Of a DNA stretch of 23,472 nucleotides, positions 7,533-19,500 are shown one piece after another (positions within the stretch are counted from its first letter, which is position 1; each line of letters begins with the position of its first letter). The stretch covers positions 1 to 23,472 of the forward strand of contig JAJFHC010000047.1 in NCBI GenBank assembly GCA_021775835.1, read 5' to 3'. Under the pieces are notes generated by a model. The model saw only the letters and a program-made list of their open reading frames with translations. It searched no databases and had not been told where the DNA came from. A program made the position numbers and the translations under genes. This DNA comes from Hyphomicrobiales bacterium (lineage in GTDB: Bacteria; Pseudomonadota; Alphaproteobacteria; Rhizobiales; JAJFHC01).

Positions 7533-10500
7533 GCCGGCCACGTTCGAATTGACGCCATCCTGGATCCGCACTTCGGCATTGCCGTTGACGTAGCGGTTGA
7601 AGGTCACCGTATCGACCACCACCTGGCCGGCGCTCGTCCAGCCGGCGTCGGTGAAGGTCACATTGTCCGTGGGGCCAGTGCCGAGAACGTTCAGGATAGC
7701 CACGCCGCCGCTGCGTTCCGTGGTGATATCGAAGACGCTGAGCTGGTCCACGCTCAGGGTGGAACTGCCGCCGCCGGTGAGATCGATGGTCTCGATGCCG
7801 GTGATGATGCCGGGTTTCGTCGTGCTGAGATTAAGGCTCGTACTCGTGCCGTCGAAGCGCAGGGTGTCCGCCCCGGTGCCGCCGTCGATTCGCACGAAGG
7901 ACGAGTCGGAGACCGCCACAAGATCGTCGCCGGCACCGCCGCGCAGCACATCCGCGCCGCCATTGCCGACCAGCGTGTCATCGCCGCGCCCGCCGATCAG
8001 AACATCTGCCACCGCCATGCCGGTGGTGTTGACAGCCGCAGAGGCGCCGTTGAATGCGCTGCCGAAGACGATGTAGCTTTCGCCGGAATTGTTGCCGTTG
8101 GCGTCGGCATAACGGGCGCCGATGATCAGGTCGTCGAACCCGTCGCCATTGACATCTCCGGCAGACGATACCGAGGCGCCACTGTTATCGCTCGCATCGA
8201 TGCCGTTGAGCTTGAACCCGTTGACGCCGTCGAGCGACGACAGGTCGAAGCTGCCGCCGGCCACAGTCGCTGCCTGGCCAAACACCACATAACTCTCGCC
8301 GGAACCGTTTGCGGTCGTGTAAGTGCCGATGATCAGGTCGTCGAACCCGTCGCCGTTGAAGTCACCGGCAGAAGACACAGCGCGCGCGCCACTGCCGGCG
8401 ATGGCGTTGATCGTGAAGCCGTTGGTGCCATTGAGTGTTGACGGATCAAACGATGCGGTGAAGGCGACCGTGGTGCCGAAGATAACATAGACCTCGCCGG
8501 CATTGGAGGTCCCGCCGCCAGGGGCCACGACGGCGATGTCGTCAAAGCCGTCGCCATTGATGTCGCCTGCCGAGGATATTGAAACGCCGACCTGATCACT
8601 GCCGCCGTTACCGATGACCGTGAAGCCATCGCTGCCGTTGAGCCCCGATAGATTGAAGTTGAAGCTGAATCCGCTGGCCTTGCCGAAAACAATGGAAGCC
8701 TCACCGGCGGCAGCAACCACGTTGCCGACACCGTCACCGTCGATGGCCCCAACTATGACGTCGTCGAACCCGTCGCCGTTGATGTCGCCGGCGGACGAGA
8801 CCGAGAAACCGCTGCCATCGTTGTTATCGATGCCATTGATACGGAAACCATCGGTGCCGTTAAGAGACGTGAGGGTGGTGGTGAATCCGCTTGCCTTGCC
8901 GAACACGACGTAGCTTTCGCCGGAACCCGGGTTGCCGCCATCACCGCCGCCGACACCGATGATGATGTCGTCGAAGCCATCGCCGTTCACATCACCGGCC
9001 GAAGACACAGCTCGACCGCTTTGGTCGTTCACGTCGCTTCCAATGAAGGTAACCCCGAAAGCACCAGAACCGGCAACCGTGGAAAGATCGAAGGTCGCCG
9101 CGAAACCGCTGGCCTTGCCGAACACCACATAGGTCTCGCCGGCATTGCTGTTGGGAACGTCCGCGTTATACGCAGCAAGGACAATATCGGCAAAACCATC
9201 GCCATTGAAGTCGCCGGCCGAAGACACCGACCGGCCGGTTATGTCGTCGGCGTCGATGCCGTTCAGCACGAAGCCATCAGTTCCGTTCAGCGCGGAGAGT
9301 TCGACGCTGGCGCCAAAACCACCCGCCTTGCCGAACACCACATAGGCCTCGCCAGCCTGCGAGTCGCCGTTCGGGTCGCCCTTCGGCGCGCCGATAATGA
9401 CGTCGTCAAAGCCGTCGCCATTGACGTCGCCCGCAGAAGACACAGACCGGCCGTTCTCATCGCCGAGGTTCACCCCGTTGAGTACGAAACCATTGGTGCC
9501 GTTGAGGGCGGAAAGCTCGATCACGGATGTCGCCGGCACCACCGCGGTCACGCCGTCTTCCACCCGGACCTCGGCATTGCCGTTGGTGAAGCGGTCGAAC
9601 GTCACCGTGTTGACGACGATCTGGCCCACGTTGAACCAGCCGGTTTCGGCGAAAGTCACCTGGTCGCCGGCATTGCCGGTTACCGACAGCACAGCCGTGC
9701 CGCCGCTGCGTTCGGTTGTGATGTCGAAGACGTCCGACTGATTCAGGGTCAGGGAATTGTTGCCGGAACCGGTCAGGTCGATGGTCTCGATATCGGAGAT
9801 GATGGCGGGGAGAATGCTGGTGAGATCGAGATTTACGCCAGAACCATCAACGCGCAGGGTATCATCGCCCGTGCCGCCGTCGATGCGGGCAAAGTTGACA
9901 TCGGAAACACCAAGAATATCATCGCCTGCGCCAGAGCGGATAACATCTGTACCGCCATTGCCGGTCAGCGTGTCGTCGCCCAGCCCGCCGAGCAGGATAT
10001 TGGCATTGCCGTCGCCGTTTGTGGTGATCGGCGTATTGCCCGCCCCGAAGGCGCCGCCGAACAGAACATAGGCCTCGCCCGCGCCGCCACCGCCATCATC
10101 GCCGCCGCCTGCGCCAACGATCAGGTCGTCAAAGCCGTCGCCATTGACATCCCCCGCCGACGAAACGCTGCGACCGGCCCGGTCATTTGCCAAATCACCC
10201 TGGATGATGAAGCCCTGAGACGCAGAAAGCGTTGTCAGGTCGATCACCTGGCGGGCGCCGACCGTGGTGCCGAAGGTGCCGCCCGAGCCGAACAGCACAT
10301 AGGCCTCGCCGGCATTGCCGCCGCCATCATCGCCATCGCGGGCGCCAACGATGAGGTCCTCAAACCCGTCGCCATTGACATCCCCCGCCGCCGAAACGCT
10401 GAAGCCGGCCTGGTCACCTGCCGTATCGCCCTGGATGATGAAGCCTTGAGACCCAGAAAGCGTTGTCAGGTCGATGACCTGGCGGGCGCCGACCGTGGCG

Positions 10501-13500
10501 CCGAAGGTGCCGCCGGAGCCGAACACCACATAGGCCTCGCCGGCATTGGAGCCGCCATCATCACCAACGTACGCACCAACGATCAGGTCGTCAAAGCCGT
10601 CGCCGTTGACATCGCCCGCCGTCGAAACGCTGCGACCGGCCTCGTCACTTGCCCCATCACCCTGGATGATGAAGCCTTGGGCGGCGGTGAGCGACGTCAG
10701 GTCGATGACCTGGCGGGCGCCAACCGCGGCGCCGAAGGTCCCGCTGGAGCCAAACAGCACATAGGCTTCGCCGGCAGTACCGCCGCCATCATCGCCAGCG
10801 GGCGCACCGACGATCAGATCGTCAAAGCCGTCGCCATTGACATCGCCCGCCTCCGAGACGCTGCGACCGGCCTGGTCACCTGCTGCATCGCCCTGGATGA
10901 TGAAGCCTTGGGCGGCGGTGAGCGACGTCAGGTCGATGACCTGGCGGGCGCCCATCGTGGCGCCGAAGGTGTCGCTGGAGCCGAACAATACATAGGCTTC
11001 GCCGGCATTAAGACCGCCATCAGCGCCAAGGCGGGCACCGACGATCAGGTCGTCAAAGCCGTCGCCATTGACATCGCCCGCCTCCGAAACGCTGGTGCCG
11101 GTCTGGTCACCTGCCACATCACCCTGGATGATGAAGCCTTGGGTGGCGGTAAGCGTCGTCAGGTCTATTACCTGGCGGGCGCCCACTGTGGTGCCGAAGG
11201 TTCCGCTGGAGCCGAACAGTACATAGGTCTCGCCGGCATTGCCGCCGCCATCATCGCCATATTTCGCACCAACGATCAGGTCGTCAAAGCCGTCGCCATT
11301 GACATCGCCCGCCGCCGAGACGCTGTAGCCGGCAAAGTCACCTGCAACATCGCCTTGGACGACGAAACCTTGAGACACGGAGAGAGTTGTCAGGTCTATT
11401 ACCTGGCGGGCGCCGACTGTGGCGCCGAAGGTCCCGCCGGAGCCGAACAGCACATAAGCTTCGCCGGCATCGACGCCGCCATCATCACCTCTCAACGCAC
11501 CAACAATGAGGTCCTCAAAGCCGTCGCCGTTGACATCACCCGCCTCCGAAACGCTGAAGCCGGCCTCGTCACCTGCAACATCGCCCTGGACGATGAAGCC
11601 CTGGGCGGCGGTCAGAGTGGTGAGGTCGATATCGTTCGGCACCGATACCGACACGCCGTCCTGAACCCGAAGTTCCGCGATGCCCTTGGCGTAGCGGTCG
11701 AAGATGATGCCGCCGTCGGTGATCTGGCCGATGTTGGTCCAGAAGCTGTCGGCCAGGGTGACCTGGTCGCCCGCATTGCCGGTGACTTTCAGAATGGCCA
11801 CGCCGCCTTCGCGTTCGGTCGTGATGTCGAAAATGTCCGACTGGTTCAGGGTCAGCGAGTTGTTGCCGGAGCCGGTCAGGTCAATCGTCTCGATGTCCGA
11901 GATGATGCTCGGCAGCACGGTCGTCAGGTCCAGGTTCACGCCGCTGCCGTCGATCCTCAAGGTATCTGTGCCGGTGCCGCCGTCGATACGCGCGAAGCTT
12001 GCATCGGAGACGCCGAGAATGTCGTCGCCCGCGCCGGAGCGGATCACATCTGCACCGCCATTGCCGGTCAACGTGTCGTCCCCGAGTCCGCCGAGCAGGA
12101 TGTCAGCGCCGCCCGTGCCCGTGGTCGTGACCGGTGTGTTGCCCCGGTCGAATGCGCCGCCGAACAGCACATAGCCAGCGCCCTCACCGGCGCCGGCAAA
12201 TCTTGCTCCGACAATCAGGTCGTCAAAGCCGTCGTCATTGACATCTCCCGCCTCTGAAACGCTGAAACCGGCCTGGTCATTTGCCAGATCGCCCTGGATG
12301 ATGAAGCCTTCAGGTGCAGAGAGCGTCGTCAGGTCGATCACCTGGCGGGCACCGACCGTGGTGCCGAAGGTGCCGCCCGACCCGAACAGCACATAGGCCT
12401 CGCCGGCATTGCCGCCGCCGTCATCGCCATATTTCGCACCGACGATCAGGTCGTCAAAACCATCGCCGTTGATATCGCCCGCCGAGGAGACGCTGATCCC
12501 CGCCTGATCGCCATCGAAGTCGCCCTGAACGATGAATCCCTGAGTCACGGAGAGCGACGCCACGTCAATCACCTGGCGCGAGCCGACCGTGGTGCCGAAG
12601 GTGCCGCCCGAGCCGAACACCACATAGGCCTCGCCGGCATTCGCTCCGCCGTCGTCACCATACTTGGCACCGACGATCAGATCATCAAACCCGTCGCCAT
12701 TGACATCGCCCGCCGAGGAGACGCTAGTGCCGGCCACGTCACCGGCGAGATCGCCCTGAATGATGAAGCCCTGAGACGTGGTGAGCGACGTTAGGTCCCT
12801 CGTGCCTAAGGCACCACCCGAGCCGAACACCACATAGGCTTCGCCGGCAGAGTTGCCGCCATCATCGCCATTACGAGCACCGATTATCAGGTCCTCAAAG
12901 CCGTCGCCATTGACATCGCCCGCCGAAGAGACACTGCCGCCGGCATAATCAAATGTTACATCGCCCTGGATGGTGAAGCCTTCAGGTCCAGAAAGCGACG
13001 TCAGGTCAATCACCTGGCGGCCGGAGACGTTCGTGCCGAAGGTGCCGCCTGAGCCGAACACCACATAGGCCTCACCGGCATAGCTGCCGCCATTATCGCC
13101 CTTGAACGCTCCAACGATCAGGTCGTCAAAGCCGTCGCCGTTGATGTCGCCTGCCGAAGAGACGCTGGCACCGGCATTGTCCAACGTGACATCGCCCTGG
13201 ATGATGAAACCTTCAGTGGCGCTAAGCGACGCCACGTCAATCACCTGGCGGCCGGAGACGTCCGTACCAAAAGTGCCACTGGAGCCGAACACAACGTAAG
13301 CCTCGCCTGCGTCGGTGCCGCCATCGTCGCCATAGGGCGCCCCGACGATCAGGTCGTCAAAACCGTCGCCATTGACATCGCCTGCCGACGAGACACTGCG
13401 CCCGGCCCGGTCCTGCACCACATGGCCCTCGATGATGAAGCCTTCGGCAGCCGTGAGCGACGTCAGGTCAATCACCTGGCGGCCGGAGACGTCCGTGCCG

Positions 13501-16500
13501 AAGGTGCCGCCGGAGCCGAAAACCACATAGGCCTCGCCCGAGTAGGGTGACCCGCCATCATCACCAAACGGCGTGCCGACGATCACGTCGTCAAAGCCGT
13601 CGCCGTTGATATCGCCTGCCGAGGAGACACTGTAGCCGGCCTGGTCGGTTGCCTCATCGCCCCGGATGACGAAGCCCTGAGCGGCGGACAGGCTCGTCAG
13701 GTCGATATCAGTCACATCCCCCTCTGGTGTCACCGTGACGACCGAGTTGGCCGCGACTGTGCCGCCGTCGCCATCAGTGACCGTGATGGCCAGCGTGCGG
13801 CTGGCGGTCGGCGTATCGGAGGAGTTGGCGTAGGTCAGGTTTTGCAGCAGAGCATCGACCGCCGCCGGCGTTGCGGCGGCGTTGAAGGTGACGACGAGAT
13901 CGTTCGCCCCGCTTCCCCCCGTAAACGTGCCGATAATGGTGTTGGCGAAGCGGACATTTGTGCCATCGACGCTGATCTGCCCGGCGCCCGTGCCTTCATT
14001 ATTGATGGCGATCGTGTCCTCGCCATTGACGAAGCCCGAAACGGTGAGCCTGCCGGTATCCAGATCGGCGCTGTCCAGGTCCTCGAACACCACCGCCGCA
14101 TCGATGATCTGCGGTGCGGCATTGACCGTGTTCTCAAGGAACGTCGCGGCGTCGAGGCCGGTCAGGGTGGGATTGTCGTTTGTGCCGGTGATGGCAATCG
14201 TCACCGTTGTGGTCGATTTGGCGCCGTCGGTGTCCTGCAGGGTGTAGGTGAAGACATCGCTTGCCGCTTCGCCCGCGGCCAGCGCCTGCGTATCGGCATC
14301 TGCGTTGTTCAGCGTATAGGTGTACCCGCCGGTCGCCGCGATCGTGAGCGTGCCAAAGGTTCCCACGACGGCGCTCGCCACATTGCCCGACTGTTCGCTG
14401 CCCGAAACATCGCCTGCCGCAACCCCGACAACCGTCTTGGTATCGCCGGCGTCTACGTCGGTGTCGTTGGTCAGCACATTGCCGGTCGCCGTTGGATCGC
14501 CTGCAAACACTGAACCGATTGTGCTCAGATCAAACAGATGCGCCTCACCGGCACCGCTGCCACCAACATCTCCACCATTTGCTCCTACAACTACGTTGTC
14601 CCCGTCAACTGCGACCGACGAGCCAAAGAAGTCCTGGGCGTTGGGTGTCGGATCAGTAATCGTGTTGAGCAGTTCGCCGGTAGATGCGCTGAACCGATAG
14701 GCCTCGCCTGCATTGGCACCGTTAGTAGTGTCTCTAATGGTGCTAATCAGGACATTGTCACCATCGAGTGCGACGGACAGACCAAAATTGTCGCCAGCTA
14801 CAGGCGACGGATTGTCGAAAGTTTGCAGCAGATTGCCAGTAGTGGCATCAAACAAATATGCCTCGCCAACGTTGGAACCGGACGTATCGTCATTTGACGC
14901 GCCGATCAGCACAAAGTTGCCGTCAACCGCGACGGAGGAGCCAAAACCGTCGCTGGTTGTGATTGTTGGGTCATCAAAAGTTCGCAGGAAGGTACCATTG
15001 GTGTCGAAGAGATGCGCCTGACCCACATTGGTACCGGATAAATCGTCACCTGGAACGCCGATCAATACCAAGTTGCCACTGATCGAGACCGAGCTGCCAA
15101 AAGCGCCTCCGGTCGTGGGTGTCGGATCGGTGAATGTCCGTATAAAGTTGCCGTTGGTGGCATTGTACAGATGAGCCTCACCTGTTCCTGCACTGATAGA
15201 TGCACCAACCAGCGCATTGTTACCATCGATCGCGACGGAGCGTCCAAAAAGCTCATTTGCTGCGGGTGTCGGGGCATTTAGAGTCGCCAGCAAGGTGCCC
15301 GCCGTGTTGAACAAAAACGCCGCGCCGGCATCGTTGATCCCTCCAACGGTATCAAGCATTGCGCCGATCAGGACATTGCTGCCAGAGATCGCAACAGAGG
15401 TCCCAAACAAGTCACTGCCACCCGGAGCTGGGTCGTTAAAGACCTGCAGCAAGTTGCCCGTAGTGGCATCGAAAAGACGTGCCTGGCCGGCATCCAGAGA
15501 TCCTGCAACATCGGCATTAGGCGCGCCGACGATCACGTTGTTTCCATCGATATCAATGGAATCGCCTAACCTGTCGTCGGCGGCGGCCCCAGCAAAGGTC
15601 TGGGCCAGGCTGGCTGATGTATTGATGCCTGCCTCGCTCACCGCATCGCCGCTGTTGTCGTCGGCCACGGCAATCGGCGCGGTATTGTCAGATTCCGGCG
15701 TCACCGTCACGACGGAGTTTGCCGCGACCGTGCCGCCATCGCCATCAGTGACCGTGATGGTCAGCGTGCGGCTGGCGGTTGGCGTGTCGGAGGAGTTGGC
15801 GTAGGTCAGGTTCTGTATGAGCGCATCGGCCGCCGTTGGCGTTGCGTCGGCGTTGAAGGTGACGACGAGATCGTTCGCTCCGCTCCCCCCCGTAAACGTG
15901 CCGATAATGGTGTTGGCGAAGCGGACATTTGTGCCATCGACGCTGATCTGCCCGGCGCCCGTGCCTTCATTGTTGATGGCGATCGTGTCCTCGCCATTGA
16001 CGAAGCCCGAAACGGTGAGCGTGCCGGTATCCAGATCGGCGCTGTCCAGGTCCTCGAACACCACCGCCGCATCGATGATCTGCGGTGCGGCATTGACCGT
16101 GTTCTCAAGGAACGTCGGGGCGTCGAGACCGGTCAGCGTGGGGTTGTCGTTAACCGGCGTGACATTGATTGTTGCGGTGGCGGCACTGGCATCTTCCAGC
16201 CCGTCATTGTCAATCGAGGCATAGGTGAAGGTCGGGGTGCCGTTGAAGTCGGCATTGGGCACGAAGAACACGCTCGCCGCATTGCCGGCGGCGGCAACTG
16301 TTGAATTGGCGGAAAGCTGATTGGTCAGACCCGCATCGGAGAATAGCGTACCGTCCGCGGGCAGGCTGATGATCCTGAAACTCGCGACCGACCCGTCAAC
16401 ATCGCTGCCCGAAAGCGTAACAGTGATGGAGGCGACGTCTTCAGCGCCCGTGCCGGTTCCGGCAGCTGTCTCCGCGGCGTCATTGACTGCGTTGACAGTG

Positions 16501-19500
16501 ATGGTCACGGTTTGCGTCGTCGACTGCGCCGGCCCGCCTGTATTGCCCAGATCGTTGGCAACAACGGTGAGTGTGTCCTCGCCGTTGAAATCCTGATTGC
16601 CCTGGTAAGTCAGGCCGCTGGCATTGTCGAACGTGTTGTTTATTGCGTTCAACGTGCCCGTTAAGACAACGCTCGCGGTCCCGTTGGTGGCGATTTCACC
16701 GGCCGTGAGACCGCCCGGTACCGTGCTGCTGACGGTTAGCGTGCCGCTGGTAACGGACAACGTTACGGAGATGTCGGCTGACCCTGCATCCACATCGGCG
16801 ATGAAAATGGGGGGCACCGCAATCGGGGTGTCTTCATCCGTCTCCCGGGCCACCGGAACGGTGACCACCGGCGCATCGTTGCCGTCAACAATTGTCAGGT
16901 CAAGATTCTGGCTCGTGGTCGAAGCAGCATCGCTGTTGGCGGTCTCCGTCGACGTCGCCGTCGTTGTGATGGTAAGGTTGCCTTCAAAGCCCAGCGTCGG
17001 GGTCACCGTTAGATTGGCAAGCGTGAAAGCAGAGACGTCGACCGGGTTTGTACCATCAGACGTGGCCGAGTTGGATCCGTCCGTGACGATGAAACCACTG
17101 GGCAGACCGGAAACCGTGACGCCGAGCGTTTCCGATCCATCCGAGTCAGTGAGGGCAGCCGCCACATTGAGGTTGAACGGCGTGTTTTCGGCGATTTCGA
17201 GATCATTCGTTAGAATACGGCTGAACACATTGGAACCACCGCTCGTCCAGGTGACAACAATCGCGCCATCGTCCAGCTGGGTGACCACTTCACTACCGGA
17301 AGCTTTATCCGTTATTTGACTGCCCGACGTAACATTGTTGATGGTAATTTCTCCATCAACTTTCGTGCCGCTGGCATTAAAGCGTTGGCCAAACACATCC
17401 GTGGAGTTGCCATCATTCCATACAACGAAGAACCCGCCATCAGCCAGGGCCGTTACTGAGGGCGCGGCCTGTGTGCCGGCAGTTGTCGTGTTGATGACGA
17501 ACGGCGCTTTGACCGTTGTACCATTTAACTGGACAATGGTTCCAAGTATGCCGCCACTCGCACCATCCAGACCGGTGTTGTCTTCCCAGACTACCAGCAG
17601 ATTTCCGATACCCAGTTCTGTGATTGTCGACTTGAAACTAAAGGTCGTGGTCAGCTCTATCTCACCGCCCACTTTCCCAAGGCTGCTGTTGAACTGCTGA
17701 TAGACAATTTTGGAAGAGGAGTTGTTAAAGACCGCAGCAAAACCGCCACCTGCCAAAGCTGTAACGGCAGGATTTGTCGGGTTTGAGGCAATGTTCACGT
17801 TGATCGTAACATCGCCACTGGTCGCAACACCGTTTGCATCAAATGTCTTGATGTAGTTTTGGCCGGTTGCAGTTCCGGTGCCGCCTATTTCATGCCAGAC
17901 GGCAACAAATCCACCGGTGGAAGTTGTGTCGAATGCAGGAAAGTCTTCCTGAATGGCGGAATTGGCGAATTCCACATTGGCGCCCAGTGGCGTGCCCGCA
18001 TTGTCATAGCGCTGGAAGAACAAATCCGCCGAAGCCGAGCCACTGTTGAGCTGATCCTGCCAACCAACGACGAACCCGCCGTTTATCGCGGTGACGGTCG
18101 GCTCGTGTTGGATTTGCCCTGTGTTGGTGTTGACCTGAATTTCACCGCCGACTTTGGCGCCGCTGGCATCAAATACCTGGGCAAACACATCGAGAGTGCT
18201 GATTTGGCCGTTCGAGGTCCAGGTGATCACGTAACCACCGTTGTCCAGACTGGCTATCTTGGAGCTAGATTGAGCCCCGCCTGCGAAAGTTTCCACTGCA
18301 ATATCACTGCCGATGGGCGCAAAGGCTACATTTGATGCGCCGGGCGTGGAGACGCTCGCCGTCGGCGCATCGGCCACCGGTGTGACCGTGATGTCGAGTG
18401 TCGCCGTTTCCGTCTGGGCCGACCCGCCGGTATTGCCTTGATCGTTGACCAGAACGGTGAGCTGGTCCGCACCGCTGAAATTGCTGTTGCCCTGATAGCT
18501 CAGGCCGTTGGCGTCGGCAAGCGTGTTGTTGATTTCCGTCAGTGTACCGGTGAGGACGACACTGGACGTGCCATTGGTTCCAATGTCACCGGCCACGAGG
18601 CCGCCTGCTACCAGACTGTTGACCGTCAAAGTACCGCTGATCACCGACAGGGTGACGGTGATGTCGGCCGAACCGGCATCCACATCGGCAACGCTTATGC
18701 CCGAAAGAACCAGCGGCGCATCTTCGTTGACCGTCTGCGCACCGGGCGCGGTAATGACCGGGATGTCGTTGCCATCGGCGATGACAAGGTCAAGATTGGC
18801 ACTGGTTGTCGATGCCGTATCGCTGTTGGCCGTCTCGGTCGAGGTGGCGACCGCGTTGATGGTCAGGTTGCCATCAAAGTTCTTGGCCGGTGTGATGACC
18901 AGGTTGGCAAGATCGAAGCCGGTGACATCGACCGGGGTCGTGCCGTCCGACGTGGCGGTGTTCGCGCCTTGCGTCACTATGAAACCGCTCGGCAGGCCGG
19001 TCAGGGTCACGGCCAGGGTTTCGGACCCGTCCGCGTCGGTCAGAGCCGACGACACATCGATATCGAACGGCGTGTTCTCCGGCAGGCCGCTGAACGGCGC
19101 GAAGAGACGGACGAAGACGTCCGACCCGGTCGTCCAGGTGATGGCAAGCGAACCGTCGCTCAATTGGGTGACCACCTCGCCGCCGCTGAACCGGTCGGTT
19201 TCCTGGGTGCCGGTCGTGGACTGGTTGATCAGGATGGTGCTGCCGACGGTGGTTCCCGCCGCGTTGAACTGCTGCCCGTAGACGCCGCTGCCGCTGGCAT
19301 CGTTGGCCGTCCAGACAATGAAAAATCCACCGTCTGCAAGCACTGTCGCGGAAGGTTCTGACACAACGCTCGATGTCGTGGCGGTGTTGACCAGGAACTC
19401 GGACTTGATCAGTGCGCCGCCGTTCTGGAAGATGGCGGCCTCCACATTTGTGCCTGTCTGCCAGACCGCCAGCATGTTGCCGTTGGTTAGCTGGTTGATT

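Noticed and set aside
7179..8441. A 420-codon open frame on the + strand
   Set aside because: Antisense shadow of the RTX 3/array 6 region; its translation is a complement-derived repetitive sequence with no family features.
9021..12257. A 1078-codon open frame on the + strand
   Set aside because: It lies entirely antisense to the FG-GAP/RTX repeats and simply mirrors their periodic codon pattern (repeating blocks of translated repeat complement). It has no start context and no recognisable domain.
10035..13715. Regular ~230-bp repeats that could suggest a CRISPR-like or satellite array
   Set aside because: The repeats are long, coding, in one frame and without unique spacers. They are FG-GAP protein repeats.
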